Source: Hamadaea sp013361475 (lineage in GTDB: Bacteria > Actinomycetota > Actinomycetes > Mycobacteriales > Micromonosporaceae). From it: a stretch of 64,000 nucleotides of DNA. The DNA is taken from assembly GCF_040654195.1 (NCBI RefSeq), contig NZ_JBFAHM010000022.1:1-64000 (forward strand). Direction: 5' to 3'. Positions 43,858 to 53,259 of the stretch are shown here, piece after piece (position 1 is the stretch's first letter; each line of letters starts with the position of its first letter). The translations under genes and the position numbers were made by a program. The notes beneath the pieces are model-generated. The model did no database searches, was not told the origin of the DNA, and was given only the letters and a program-made list of their open reading frames with translations.

Positions 43858-44889
43858 GTGGCATTGGATCTTGGTCAAGCGGTGGCCCGATGGCGAGCAG
43901 TACGCGCCGGCGACGCGACACGGTACCTGCGCGCCTTCGCCCTCGCCGGCATCGGCACGGTCTTGCTGATCCGCGTCTACCTAGGCATGACCGGCTATCC
44001 GAAGCTCGGCTCGGGCAACCTGCACATCGCGCACGTGCTGTGGGGCGGTCTGCTGATGGCCGTGGCAGTGGGGGCGGCCACCATCTTCTATGGACGCTCC
44101 GCCCGGTTCGCCGCCGCAGTCGTCGGCGGCGTGGGTTTCGGGCTCTTCCTCGACGAGGTCGGCAAGTTCCTCACTCAGGACAACGACTACTTCTACCGGC
44201 CCGCCGCCAGCATCATCTACCTGGTCTTCGCGGTTCTGCTGCTGCTTGACCGCCGGTGGCGGCGTCGGGCAGCGCCGACCCGCGACCAGCGACGCGCGGA
44301 CGCGGTCGACGTTGCCTTGGGCGGGATGGTTCTCGGCGTGACCGCACGCCAGCGCGCGGACGCGATCCGGTCTGTCGGCGTACCGGAGAGTGAACTGGAC
44401 CGTGCGGTGCTGCACCTGCTGGAAGTCTTGCCTGCGGGCGAGGAGACCACTCGCCGGTCATGGCGTGGGGCCACCGACTGGATACGCACGACCCGCGACC
44501 GGCTCGCGCGGCAGCGCTGGCCCCTGTACGCGGTGGCGGGCTGGATCGTCGCTCAGCCCCTGTTGTTCCTGCTGATCGGCGTCGTCATCGACGGTGAACG
44601 CCGTGAGGACGGCCCGACGGTGGTCGCAGTCCTCGTGACGCTCGCGATGACGGCGTTGGGGATCATGGGCATCGTCGAGCTACGCCGTGACCGGGCCGCC
44701 GCGCTGCGCTGGTTCGGCCTGGCACTGTACATCGACCTGATCGTCGGCCAGGTCTTCAAGTTCACCCTGAACCAGTTCGGCGCGGTGCCGGCGTTGGCGG
44801 CCGACCTTCTGCTGCTGTCCGTGGTCAACGCCGCGAAGCTGGCGGCTCTCCCGGCCGCACCACACGGGCACGGTACAGTCGCGTCATGA
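43858..44889 (+). CDS. polytopic membrane protein of unknown function
   Basis: 343 residues from GTG 43858, about eight membrane helices. The cytoplasmic centre contains a short helical domain (LGVTARQRADAIRSVGVPES). FGLFLDEVGKFLTQDNDYFYRP after helix 3 is the most distinctive motif. I do not recognise the family. Ends inside the start of the GrpB gene (ATGA overlap), so the two are translated together. Confidence 0.75.
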   Translation: MALDLGQAVARWRAVRAGDATRYLRAFALAGIGTVLLIRVYLGMTGYPKLGSGNLHIAHVLWGGLLMAVAVGAATIFYGRSARFAAAVVGGVGFGLFLDEVGKFLTQDNDYFYRPAASIIYLVFAVLLLLDRRWRRRAAPTRDQRRADAVDVALGGMVLGVTARQRADAIRSVGVPESELDRAVLHLLEVLPAGEETTRRSWRGATDWIRTTRDRLARQRWPLYAVAGWIVAQPLLFLLIGVVIDGERREDGPTVVAVLVTLAMTALGIMGIVELRRDRAAALRWFGLALYIDLIVGQVFKFTLNQFGAVPALAADLLLLSVVNAAKLAALPAAPHGHGTVAS

Positions 44890-45434
44890 TCGAAGTTGTC
44901 GACTATGACCCGATCTGGGCGGAGCGGTTCGAGACGTTGCGCTCGGAGTACGCGGCGGCGTTGTCCGCGGCGGGCGTGCCGGTCGTCGCGATCGAGCATG
45001 TCGGCAGCACTTCGGTTCCCGGCCTGGCCGCGAAGCCCGTCATCGACTGCGACATCGTCGTCGAAGCAGACCACGTCGCGGCGGCGTCGGCCGTCCTGGT
45101 GTCTCGTGGTTTCACTCCGCTCGGCGAACTGGGCATTCCACAGCGCTGGGCGTTCGAAGCACCGCAGCGGCTGGCGAGGACCAACACCTACGTGATCGTC
45201 GAGGGCTCGTTGTCTCTGCGAAACCACCTGGCAGTCCGCGACGCCCTGCGGGCGGATCCGCAGCTTCGCGACGAATACGGCGACGTCAAGAAGCGCGTAG
45301 GTGCCGAAGCAGCGGACATCTACGAGTACGGCGCGGGCAAGAACGCCATAGTCCAACGCATTCTGGCGGCCGCGGGGCTCAGCGAAGACGATCGCGCTTC
45401 CATCGACGCGAACGAGGTCCCGGTCCGGCGGTAA
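44886..45434 (+). CDS. GrpB/UPF0157 family nucleotidyltransferase-like protein
   Basis: 182 residues. GrpB signature VGSTSVPGLAAKPVIDCDIVV gives the G-S and D-X-D pattern of the nucleotidyltransferase fold (quoted part: GSTSVPGLAAKPVIDCDIVV). VVDYDPIWAERFETLRSEYA at the start is typical. Substrate unknown. Coupled to the membrane protein gene. Confidence 0.9.
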   Translation: MIEVVDYDPIWAERFETLRSEYAAALSAAGVPVVAIEHVGSTSVPGLAAKPVIDCDIVVEADHVAAASAVLVSRGFTPLGELGIPQRWAFEAPQRLARTNTYVIVEGSLSLRNHLAVRDALRADPQLRDEYGDVKKRVGAEAADIYEYGAGKNAIVQRILAAAGLSEDDRASIDANEVPVRR

Positions 45435-45455
45435 GGTTCGCCGGCGAGATCATTA

Positions 45456-45490
45456 GGATTGCTGCCTCCCGGCGCGGGAGGCAGCAATCC
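45456..45490. terminator. bidirectional terminator, perfect 15-bp stem
   Basis: 45456-45470 pairs exactly with 45476-45490, loop GGCGC. Lies between the convergent GrpB and PASTA-protein genes. Confidence 0.85.
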
Positions 45491-45495
45491 GCGAT

Positions 45496-46389
45496 CTACT
45501 GGCCGATGCTCGCCGGTGCCGGGCTGGGCGGGGTTCCGGTCGGCGACGACCACAGCGCGACACTGTGCGTGGTCAGCGGGGCCACATCGAACACCACCCA
45601 GGTGCCAGGGACCTGATCGGCGGTGGCGGCGTGCGAGTCCCCGCCCACCCGGTATTCGATGGTGATTCCGAGCGCGGCCAACGCCGTACGCGCCTCGGCG
45701 ACGGTCTTGCCGACGAGGGCACGCAGCCGATCCTTCTCCGCCTGACTGAGCACGGGAGCATCTCCGGTGACCTGCTCACCAGGCCTCGGCGTACGCCCGA
45801 TCACGATGTGCGCGTACGAGGGGAAATTCGTCGGAACCCGCAGGCCCACGGCGCAGTTGCCGTTGGCCGCGCAACGCCCCGGGGCCTCCACCACCTCGAG
45901 CTTCGGGCCCGCGCCCGAGTCGCCGACCTCCAGGAAGATGATCTTGCCGACCTGGTCCGGCTCGGCGGGCGCGAGCGTCAGCTCGATGTCGAGGCCGTGC
46001 TTGGCCAGCTCCGCGCGGTACCGCTGCGGGTCGGCGACCGGGTCGAGGATCTTCACCACGACATAACCGTCCTGCTGGGCGATCTCCAGCGCGCCGGCCT
46101 GCGCCGCGGTCGGCCCACCCGGGCCCGAGGGGGGCAGGGCCGCGGTGACCGCGAGGGCCACCGCCGCCAGGGCAGCGGCGACTGGTACGCCGAACGCCAG
46201 CCGACGCCACGTGAACAGCGGCCGACGGCGCACCGCCGACGGCACCTCCTCTGTCGGGGCGGTACGCATGATGCCCGCCAGGAGGCTTTGCGCGACCGGT
46301 CCGGTCGGCTCCCCGACCGACTGCGGAACCTGGTATCGGGGGGCAAGCAGCCGGACCAGATGGTCCTGCCGCTCGTCGAGGTCACTCAC
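45496..46389 (-). CDS. membrane-anchored PASTA domain protein
   Basis: 297 residues. A cytoplasmic segment of ~63 residues with a basic end (RRRPLFTWRRLAFG), one membrane helix (~64-88), then an outside region with a PASTA-like domain near 225-285 (LRALVGKTVAEARTALAALG). PASTA domains bind cell-wall muropeptides. 15 bp after the sigma factor gene, the position of an anti-sigma factor, and the inside segment may do that job. Confidence 0.78.
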   Translation of the reverse strand: MSDLDERQDHLVRLLAPRYQVPQSVGEPTGPVAQSLLAGIMRTAPTEEVPSAVRRRPLFTWRRLAFGVPVAAALAAVALAVTAALPPSGPGGPTAAQAGALEIAQQDGYVVVKILDPVADPQRYRAELAKHGLDIELTLAPAEPDQVGKIIFLEVGDSGAGPKLEVVEAPGRCAANGNCAVGLRVPTNFPSYAHIVIGRTPRPGEQVTGDAPVLSQAEKDRLRALVGKTVAEARTALAALGITIEYRVGGDSHAATADQVPGTWVVFDVAPLTTHSVALWSSPTGTPPSPAPASIGQ

Positions 46390-46404
46390 TGCTGACTCCT
46401 TCGA

Positions 46405-46920
46405 TCATGAGTTGTGCACCGGCGTACGCAGCAGCTCGGTGAACCGGCGCCGCGCGCGGTGCAGACGGATGCGAGCCGCGTTGGCCGTGCAGTCGAGCAC
46501 GACGGCGAGCTCATCGGCGGACAGCCCTTCCCACGCGACCAGCCGCAGCATCTCTCGGTCCGCTTCGGGCAGGCTGTCGAACGCCGCGGCGACCTCTGCC
46601 GGGACGTCGGGCGGGGCGATCTCCACCAGTGCGAGTTCCTGCCGAAGCCGGACGGCGAGCTCTTCGCGCCGCCGGTCCGCCCGGTACTGATTGGCCATCA
46701 CCTTGCGCGCCACGCCGAACAACCAGAGCCGGGCCTCGCCAAATGGAATGTTGTCGATGCGCCGCCAGGCCACCAGAAAGGTCTCCGCGACGACATCGGC
46801 CGCGTTCTCCGGCGGGTCGCTGCGGCGCAACGCGTAGCCGAGCAGATCCCGGTAATGCGCGCGGTAGAGCACCTCGAAACGGGCGGTGTCGATGGCCGAC
46901 GGGGGTGCGGCTCGAGCCAA
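46405..46920 (-). CDS. ECF RNA polymerase sigma factor
   Basis: 171 residues from TTG 46920, chosen because GGGAG stands 6 nt upstream. Region 2 (YRAHYRDLLGYALRRSDPPENAADVVAETF) and region 4 (LPEADREMLRLVAWEGLSADELAVVLDC) are complete (parts quoted). Operon with the PASTA membrane protein. An envelope-stress type response is likely. Confidence 0.9.
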   Translation of the reverse strand: MARAAPPSAIDTARFEVLYRAHYRDLLGYALRRSDPPENAADVVAETFLVAWRRIDNIPFGEARLWLFGVARKVMANQYRADRRREELAVRLRQELALVEIAPPDVPAEVAAAFDSLPEADREMLRLVAWEGLSADELAVVLDCTANAARIRLHRARRRFTELLRTPVHNS

Positions 46921-47064
46921 GACCGGCTCCCTTCGCTCGCGGCCACTGCCCGGCGCACACCCGGGCAATGTCCTCGGTCGGGTGTCGCCGCGATCGCGGC
47001 GACACCCGACACATGTCCGCGATGCGGTGGATCATTTCATCGGCAACCGGTGGAAGATGTGATC

Positions 47065-47352
47065 ATGTATGTCGTCCAGGTCACTTACACCGCACCACTA
47101 CCCGACATCGACCCGCTGCGGCCCGCGCACGGCGCCTGGCTCACCGAGGCGATCGCGGCCAAGATCCTCCTGATGGCGGGGCGTCAGGTGCCGTTGACCG
47201 GCGGCGTGTACCTGGTCGCGGACATGCCTCGCGCCCAGCTGGATCAGCTTCTGGCGACCGACCCGTACCTCGTGCGCGGCGTCGCTGAGCACACGGTCAC
47301 GGAGTTCACGCCACTGCTGGTCGCCGAAGGACTCGAGTCGCTGCGCGGCTGA
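47065..47352 (+). CDS. YciI family protein
   Basis: 95 residues from ATG 47065 (GGAAG 8 nt before). YciI-like fold pattern: MYVVQVTYTAPL, HGAWL, and GGVYLVADMPRAQLDQLLATDPYLVRG. Small dimeric enzyme fold of unclear function. Divergent from the sigma gene. Confidence 0.82.
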   Translation: MYVVQVTYTAPLPDIDPLRPAHGAWLTEAIAAKILLMAGRQVPLTGGVYLVADMPRAQLDQLLATDPYLVRGVAEHTVTEFTPLLVAEGLESLRG

Positions 47353-47401
47353 GTTCGCCCAACTGTCGGCATTCACCGGACCGTCCCTAGGTAACCGCGG
47401 T

Positions 47402-48070
47402 TCACTGGCTTCCCTTGTCCTCCATCTCCCACGCGTGATCCATCGTGTGGAAAGCCGTGTGCCGCACCAGGAACGGCAGCGTCCACGACCGCATGGGACG
47501 CACCTGCTCACCACGCTGGTAGGCCCGCATCGCCGCCACGAAGGCGGCGCGGTGCGCGGCCCGCGCCGCGGGCTCCACCACGCCGCCCACCGGCACCGGA
47601 ACACCGATCCGCTTGGCGAAATCCTCGCTCTCGACGCGCAGCGTGTGCGCGATGATCTCGTCCCGGTCCCGCCCGCCACCGCGAGGACCCTTGCGCATCA
47701 CCGGCGAGACGCGTGCCGCCACGTCGTCGAAGTACGCCCAGCAGCTCGTCAGGAGGCTGAGTTTGCGTTCGAGGTCGGCGGAATCCATCGGATCCTGCTC
47801 CAGCGCGCCGGCGGAGAACGAGATGCCCCAGAAGTCGGTGGAGCCTGCGCCGACTCGCTCCTCGACGACCTCGACGGCTTCCGCGTCGTCGAACTCGCGT
47901 CCCCGCCCTGCGTCGACAGCCACGGGCCGATACCGGTCCTGGTACGCCGCGAATGTGTCGAGCGCGCCGTCGGCCGTCTTCGCGCCGCGGCTCCACCCCG
48001 GCCAGTCGACCGCGTACGCGACGAACATCTTCGCCTTGGGACCTCGTTCGAGCACCACCCGGATCGTCAT
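47402..48070 (-). CDS. DinB-like hypothetical protein
   Basis: 222 residues. N-terminal KAKMFVAYAVDWPGWSRGAK is a HicB-like start often seen in actinobacteria. The C-terminus RHTAFHTMDHAWEMEDKG carries the His pair of DinB/YfiT metal-binding helical bundles. Possibly a thiol-dependent (mycothiol) transferase fold; function not known. Confidence 0.72.
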   Translation of the reverse strand: MTIRVVLERGPKAKMFVAYAVDWPGWSRGAKTADGALDTFAAYQDRYRPVAVDAGRGREFDDAEAVEVVEERVGAGSTDFWGISFSAGALEQDPMDSADLERKLSLLTSCWAYFDDVAARVSPVMRKGPRGGGRDRDEIIAHTLRVESEDFAKRIGVPVPVGGVVEPAARAAHRAAFVAAMRAYQRGEQVRPMRSWTLPFLVRHTAFHTMDHAWEMEDKGSQ

Positions 48071-48114
48071 CGCGGACCTCCGCCGTCAGCGTACGGCGAA
48101 CGGGACGCCACCGC

Positions 48115-48222
48115 CTCAGTCGCGGGACCAGCGGCGCACAGCTTGCCGGCAAGCCCGCGGTGTTGTGGTTCTGGGCGGCGTGGTGCCCCAAGTGCCGGGC
48201 GGCCGCCCGTCGCCGCGCTTGA
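48115..48222 (+). pseudogene. thioredoxin/TlpA-domain fragment
   Basis: A plus-strand frame ending at TGA 48220 reads GAQLAGKPAVLWFWAAWCPK then CRAAARRRA: the start of a TlpA-type thioredoxin domain with its CPKC active site, cut off soon after. Probably the relic of a deleted gene. Confidence 0.5.
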
Positions 48223-48319
48223 AACACTGATCCGCCGCGCAGCACTGATCCGTCTGCGCTTGAGCATGGGCTGCCGGCCCAGGCAAGCTGGGCCGGCAGC
48301 CGTCGACCTCACGCGAGCA

Positions 48320-49837
48320 TCATGACCACGGGTACAGGACCAGCGTCCACTGCGTCGGCGAGTCCTGGCGGCAGTCGAAGGCGCTGTAGTTGAGATAGTG
48401 GTACGTCTCCTCGGCGCCGCTGTCGTCGCAGGATTGGAACGTACTGTAGGTGCCGCCGTTGGCGACCTGCTGCAGCAACTTGCTCGACACGTAGTCGCCG
48501 ACCTTGGTACCGGTCTGCACGCCGTAGTCGCCGTCCCACTGGTAGTGGACGCCGAGATACACGCGGCTGCGCGCATTCTCGGTCGCCGCAGCGCTGAAGC
48601 TGGTGAACGTCCGGGTGACGCCCACGGCATGCGGATCCTCGGTCGTGCCGGTGAACGTGATGGCGTCCGTGCCGAAGTAGCGCGACATCGCCTTGGCCCA
48701 CGCCCCGCCGAAGGTCGCGTGGCCGGAGATGTACGCCGGGAACGGCGGGCTGAAGTTCACCCCGTTGCGATCGGCTGACAGCGGCCGCCACGCGGTGTCG
48801 GCGGTCGTGGCGCTGTTGCCGTCGGTGTCGGCCAGCTGGATGGCCGACTCAGGGCGCCAGAGGTCGATGGCGGTCTGGTACTTCACGTCCCAGGCCAGCA
48901 CTCCGGCATCGGCCATCGCGGCACCGACGAGCGCGAACAGTTTGAGGTTGGCCAGCTGGTCCAGTCCCCGCTGGGCGGACACGATGCGGGTGAAGGTGAA
49001 CAGCTGGCCCGGCGGCTTGTAGGTGCCGTCCAGGTCGTTGGCCCAGAACCAGCCGATCTGCGTCTGGGTGGCGGTCCGCGTCGATCCGGTCGACCGGCCC
49101 AGGCTCTTGACCTCGTTCACCTGTGACGCGTACGCCGAGCTGGCCAGCAGCGCCGGCATGGTGCTGTAGCCGCCGGGCAGCTGCGGCCGCAGCTGGCTGG
49201 TGCGGTAGGTGTCGGTGAACCGGGAGAACGGGGTGACCTTGCCCCAGTTGGGAGTGGCCGCGTCACCCGACCCGGTCGGGCGCCAGAAGCCCGGCGCCGT
49301 GCTCGGCGTATAGGGCGTGGCGTCGGTCGAGTTGTCGTTGTTCCGGTAGCTGAGCATGTTCTGCCCGGCCTTGACACCGACGCTCTGGCCCTGCTGCTGC
49401 GAGGCGTCGACGGGGATGCCGTCCTGGGCCCCGGTGAGGTCGGCCGAGAAGCTCTGGCCCGGGTACACGCTCGACAACACGGTGTAGGCCGCGTAGTCGA
49501 TCGCGGTCTCGACGTCCGGGTTGTTCCAGGTCGTGATGGTGTTGCTGCCGGTGTAGTCGATCGCCAGGCAGTTGAACACGTCGTAGCTGCCGGTCTTGTA
49601 GCAGTTGATGGTGTTCACCGACTCGAACATCGCCAGGTGCATCATCGCCCCGGCGCGGGCCAGCGGTCCGGGCGCGCCTCCGGCGGTCCGGTACGCCCGG
49701 AGCAGCACGTTGTTCCAGTACAGGACGTGGTCGCCGATCGGAGCCGCTTGCGCGGGCGAGGCGGCGACGACGGATCCGGTGGCTGCCAGCGTGACCGCGA
49801 TGACCGCGAACAGCAGGCGTTTGAGGGGATTTCGCAT
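48320..49837 (-). CDS. secreted vanadium-haloperoxidase/PAP2-superfamily enzyme
   Basis: 505 residues from ATG 49837 (AGGGAG site). A signal peptide (ASPAQA~30) and a helical domain. Vanadate/phosphate site residues in order: K-X6-RP in KYQTAIDLWRPESA (~316-328), SGH in PAYISGHATFGG (~370) and SR-X5-H in ARSRVYLGVHYQWDGDYG (~425). Therefore either a halogen-oxidising peroxidase or an acid phosphatase. Exported, which is typical of the actinobacterial group. Confidence 0.85.
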   Translation of the reverse strand: MRNPLKRLLFAVIAVTLAATGSVVAASPAQAAPIGDHVLYWNNVLLRAYRTAGGAPGPLARAGAMMHLAMFESVNTINCYKTGSYDVFNCLAIDYTGSNTITTWNNPDVETAIDYAAYTVLSSVYPGQSFSADLTGAQDGIPVDASQQQGQSVGVKAGQNMLSYRNNDNSTDATPYTPSTAPGFWRPTGSGDAATPNWGKVTPFSRFTDTYRTSQLRPQLPGGYSTMPALLASSAYASQVNEVKSLGRSTGSTRTATQTQIGWFWANDLDGTYKPPGQLFTFTRIVSAQRGLDQLANLKLFALVGAAMADAGVLAWDVKYQTAIDLWRPESAIQLADTDGNSATTADTAWRPLSADRNGVNFSPPFPAYISGHATFGGAWAKAMSRYFGTDAITFTGTTEDPHAVGVTRTFTSFSAAATENARSRVYLGVHYQWDGDYGVQTGTKVGDYVSSKLLQQVANGGTYSTFQSCDDSGAEETYHYLNYSAFDCRQDSPTQWTLVLYPWS

Positions 49838-49924
49838 GGCTTCGTACTCCCTCGTGACTAGTTGGTCGCCATGACGGAGACGAGTCTTTGGTCCACAGAC
49901 GACGATCACATGACGGGAAGGTCA

Positions 49925-49970
49925 CGACATAGCATCTAAAAATAGAAGTGCCCCGAACTAACAGAGAGTC
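49925..49970 (-). terminator. intrinsic terminator after the Ig-repeat gene
   Basis: On the minus strand GCCCCG...CGGGGC with three further pairs after one mismatch is followed by CACTTCTATTTTTAG, so a hairpin plus T-run. Lies 70 bp after the 50040 stop. Confidence 0.7.
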
Positions 49971-50039
49971 CGGGGCAATGCACCGTACGTTCGGATTTCC
50001 CGCCGACGCAACCGTGACGCGTATGACCACAATGGACGT

Positions 50040-51038
50040 CTACGGAGTGATCAGAAGCGACGCCGCGGCGGGAGCGGTGCCCTGCACCTCCGCCGTCAGC
50101 GTGTAGGTGTAGTCGGTCTCCACTGAACCGGGGAACAGCTGAATCGATCCCGATTGCTGGCCGGCGGCGATGAGCACCGTCTGCGCCGACATGCGAACCG
50201 GGCTGTAGGCCGAGCCGTAGAAATAGATCCGGGTGTCGGCCGGGGCGGGCGAGGTCAGCGTCACCAGGGCGGTGACCGGGTCTCCGCCGCCGACCACGGT
50301 TGCGGCGCTCAGACTGACGGCGCGAACCGCCATTCCCGTCGGCGGCGCGGGCGGGAAGACGAACAGCACCGCCGACGCCTGGCCGCCGCCGTACCCGGCC
50401 CGGAGGCCGACGGTCTGCGTGTACGCCTGGGCCGAGTCGGCGACCGTCGTGATGCTGAACGTCGCCGTCGTGGCACCGGCAGGCACAGTGACGGTGGCCG
50501 GCACAACCGCGATCGGGTTGTCGCTCACGATGTTCACGACGGCGCCGCCGGCCGGGGCAACGCTCGACAGCGACACCGTCGCCGTCGCCGGACTCCCAGC
50601 GGTCACCGAAGCCGGATTGACCGTCAGCGTGCGCGCTTGGCCGGTCGGCGGCGACCCGGCCACAACGGTCACCGACGCACTGACCGTGTCAGCGCCGTAG
50701 GCCGCCGTGATCGTGACGACGACGTCTGCTGTGACCTGGGCGGCCGTCAGGGTGAACGACGCAGTCCGGTAGCCGGAAGGCACCGTGACGGAAGCGGGCA
50801 CCCGGACAGCCGGATCGCCCGCCGACAACGTCACCGTCACACCGGAACGAGCAGCCTTGCACGCCAGGCCGACTTGGCCCACCGCGCTGCCACCAGACGG
50901 CACCGCACTGGCGGACAACGTCAGCGATGTGAGCCGCTGCTGGCACTGCGTACGGCCGGCCAGGGCCGGCGTGGCGACGCTGAGCGTGCCGAGTTGAGCG
51001 GCCAGAACCAAGGAAAGGAACAGTCTCGAAGCCTTCAC
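50040..51038 (-). CDS. secreted protein with Ig-like/Calx-beta-type repeats
   Basis: 332 residues, signal peptide (ATPALA, ~27). Then three ~100-residue beta repeats, each starting like LTLSAS, LTVNPASVTAGSPATATVSL and VSLSAATVVGGGDPVTALVTL. No enzyme motif. The GTG start lies in the loop of an 8-bp hairpin (51026-51046). Probably an adhesive or cell-surface protein, unknown. Confidence 0.7.
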   Translation of the reverse strand: MKASRLFLSLVLAAQLGTLSVATPALAGRTQCQQRLTSLTLSASAVPSGGSAVGQVGLACKAARSGVTVTLSAGDPAVRVPASVTVPSGYRTASFTLTAAQVTADVVVTITAAYGADTVSASVTVVAGSPPTGQARTLTVNPASVTAGSPATATVSLSSVAPAGGAVVNIVSDNPIAVVPATVTVPAGATTATFSITTVADSAQAYTQTVGLRAGYGGGQASAVLFVFPPAPPTGMAVRAVSLSAATVVGGGDPVTALVTLTSPAPADTRIYFYGSAYSPVRMSAQTVLIAAGQQSGSIQLFPGSVETDYTYTLTAEVQGTAPAAASLLITP

Positions 51039-51046
51039 GGCTTCGA
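51026..51046. promoter_or_regulatory. hairpin holding the start codon in its loop
   Basis: TCGAAGCC (51026-51033) pairs perfectly with GGCTTCGA (51039-51046); the 5-nt loop contains the GTG start codon of the Ig-repeat gene. Such a stem may affect translation. Confidence 0.45.
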
Positions 51047-51143
51047 CCGTAAGCGCGCTGTCGTCCAGACAGGAGATTCACGGACACGATTTCCGCAGAC
51101 CGTAAGAACTTCCTTTGACGCAAGTTCGAACCGGCTGCCGCCG

Positions 51144-51767
51144 TCAGGCTGGGCCAGGCCGCGACAGCACGCGGTAGGTCACGTGCGTGACCAGGCCGGC
51201 CGATCGGGACTTCACCTGCTCGAGCTTCAGCCCGGGTACGCCGTCGAACAGCCGCGTACCCGCGCCGAGCGTGAGCGGTGAGATGTGCAGCCGGAGTTCG
51301 TCGATCAGTCCAGCCGCCAGGTACTGGTTGACCGTGGTCGCGCCGCCGATGATGGCGATGTCGCCGTCGCCGGCGGCGACACGGGCCTGGTCCAGCGCCG
51401 ATTCGATACCGTCGGTGACGAAGTGGAACGTGGTACCGCCATCCATCGGCTGCGGGTCGCGGGCATGATGGGTGAGCACGAAGACCGGAGCGTGATACGG
51501 CGGATCGTCGCCCCACCAGCCGTTCCACGGCCGGTCCCACTCGCCGCGGACCGGGCCGAACATGTTGCGCCCCATGATGAACGCCTTGGCGGAGATGAGC
51601 TCTTCGATCTCGGCCTTGTTCTCCTCCGGCGTTTCGGCGTACCAGGCGTGCAGCTTGTCGCCCCAGCCGTCACCGCCGTCGTCGCCGAAGGGGCGCTCCT
51701 CGGACTGGTTGTGACCGGCCGTGTATCCGTCGATCGACATCGTCATCCCGGTGTAGACCGTGCCCAT
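51144..51767 (-). CDS. dihydrofolate reductase family protein (RibD C-terminal type)
   Basis: 207 residues from ATG 51767 (GAGGAAG site). RibD_C/DHFR-like fold: VYTGMTMSIDGYTAG, KAFIMGRNMFGP, IAIIGGATTVNQYLAAGLID and ELRLHISPLTLGAGTRLF. NADPH-dependent reductase of unknown substrate. Confidence 0.87.
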   Translation of the reverse strand: MGTVYTGMTMSIDGYTAGHNQSEERPFGDDGGDGWGDKLHAWYAETPEENKAEIEELISAKAFIMGRNMFGPVRGEWDRPWNGWWGDDPPYHAPVFVLTHHARDPQPMDGGTTFHFVTDGIESALDQARVAAGDGDIAIIGGATTVNQYLAAGLIDELRLHISPLTLGAGTRLFDGVPGLKLEQVKSRSAGLVTHVTYRVLSRPGPA

Positions 51768-51896
51768 GCGCTGCTTCCTCCTCCGGCGGACGTCGCCGCC
51801 CGACGGCGGCCCTTCGGTCCAGCATCCCAGCCGTCGGCGGTTCCCGCTCCCGGTCCGGCAGATATCGAGCGGCCGACCCGAATACGCGGACCCGGC

Positions 51897-52535
51897 TTAC
51901 GACGGGTTGAGGCCCGTCAACAGGGTACGCACGATCGCGGGCAGTTGGGTCGACACCACTTCGCGGGGCTGGCCGCCGACCAACTCGGTGAAGCCGAGCA
52001 TGATGACCGGGCCGAGGATCAACGTGATCGCCGCCTCCAGCGGGACGTCGGCCAGCCGCCCGAGACGCTGCTCGGCAGCCAGATAGGCAGCAAGCGGCTC
52101 CCGCAGGCGCTGCGGTCCGAACGGTTCCCGGTGGATGTCGGCGACGAACCGGTGCAGCAGATGCGGCTCGGTCATCAGACCCGCGGCGATGGGCAGCGCC
52201 TGCGCGACCAGCTCCAGGGCGGCTTCGGCGTACGCGACCAGGTTCGCTTCGACCGTCGCCGTGCCCGCCTCGGGCAGCCGGGCGTCGTACCGCCCGAGAA
52301 GCTGACCGTACCGGCGCAGCAAGGCTGCGACGAGCAGGTCGTTCTTGTCGGCGAAGTAGTTGTAGAGCACACCGTCGGAGACCCCGGCGGCCCGGGCGAT
52401 CTGCCGGGTCGTGATCTGCCCGACCTGGTGCTCGGCCAGGAGTCGTTCCGCGGTGTCGATCAGGTGTCCACGCAGGGCGGTGGCCGGGTCGTCGCCGACC
52501 CGGCCCTGCGTTGCCTTGGCGCGTCTAGGAGACAT
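51897..52535 (-). CDS. TetR/AcrR family regulator of the ABC exporter operon
   Basis: 212 residues from ATG 52535. Helix-turn-helix TTRQIARAAGVSDGVLYNYF near 42-61. Overlaps the permease stop by 11 bp, so it is the last gene of the ATPase-permease-regulator operon. Probably binds the paired palindromes at 53973 and 54001 and thus represses itself and the exporter. Confidence 0.88.
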   Translation of the reverse strand: MSPRRAKATQGRVGDDPATALRGHLIDTAERLLAEHQVGQITTRQIARAAGVSDGVLYNYFADKNDLLVAALLRRYGQLLGRYDARLPEAGTATVEANLVAYAEAALELVAQALPIAAGLMTEPHLLHRFVADIHREPFGPQRLREPLAAYLAAEQRLGRLADVPLEAAITLILGPVIMLGFTELVGGQPREVVSTQLPAIVRTLLTGLNPS

Positions 52536-53250
52536 CGCGCCTAACGGTAGTCGAGACCGCGACCAGGGCGAAGATCGCCGCGTACGTGGCGAGCACGACA
52601 GCCGCACCCCACTGCGGGAGCAGGTCGACGCCGGGGAACGGCACACCCTCCAAGGCCTGCCCGCTGCGGAACGGCAGCCATCGACCCAGGTCGCCGACCA
52701 GCTGGCCGACGATACCCTCGATCAGGGCGAGCCAGGCCAGGGCGGCCGCGACCGCCGCGATGACATTGCGGATCAAGGCGCCGATGCCCACGCCGACGGC
52801 GGCGAAGCACGCGTTCCATGCGACGCAGCCGACAAGGGTGCTCCACACTCCGGTCGAGGTCAGGTCGAGCGACCCGTCCTTGGCCGTCAGCCAGATCGCG
52901 GTCGCGGCCACCGCCGTGACCGAGCTGATCACGCCGAACAGTCCCCCCACGACCGCGTACACGCCTAGTTTCGCGGCGACCACGCGGCCGCGACGAGGCG
53001 TACTCAAATAGGTGTCCGTGATCGTCTTGTGCCGGTACTCGCCGGCCACCGCGAGGATGCCGAGGATCAGCGAGAAGATCGACACGAGGCCGGCGTGCGC
53101 GATGGCCCGCCGGGCCGTGAGCGGATCGGCCAGGTCCGCGGTTCCGCTCACGAACAGGCCGCTCACCCCGGCCAGGATGATCAGCTGCGCGGCCGCGAGC
53201 AGCACCAGAGGGGTACGCGTGGTGCGCAGCTTCAGAATCTCGGTACGCAT
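52525..53250 (-). CDS. ABC transporter permease (ABC-2 type)
   Basis: 241 residues, six membrane helices, with AGEYRHKTITDTYLSTPRRGR between helices 2 and 3, typical of ABC-2 permeases. 9 bp downstream of the ATPase. Exports an unknown compound. Confidence 0.86.
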   Translation of the reverse strand: MRTEILKLRTTRTPLVLLAAAQLIILAGVSGLFVSGTADLADPLTARRAIAHAGLVSIFSLILGILAVAGEYRHKTITDTYLSTPRRGRVVAAKLGVYAVVGGLFGVISSVTAVAATAIWLTAKDGSLDLTSTGVWSTLVGCVAWNACFAAVGVGIGALIRNVIAAVAAALAWLALIEGIVGQLVGDLGRWLPFRSGQALEGVPFPGVDLLPQWGAAVVLATYAAIFALVAVSTTVRRDVS

Positions 53251-53259
53251 CGGCGTCTC

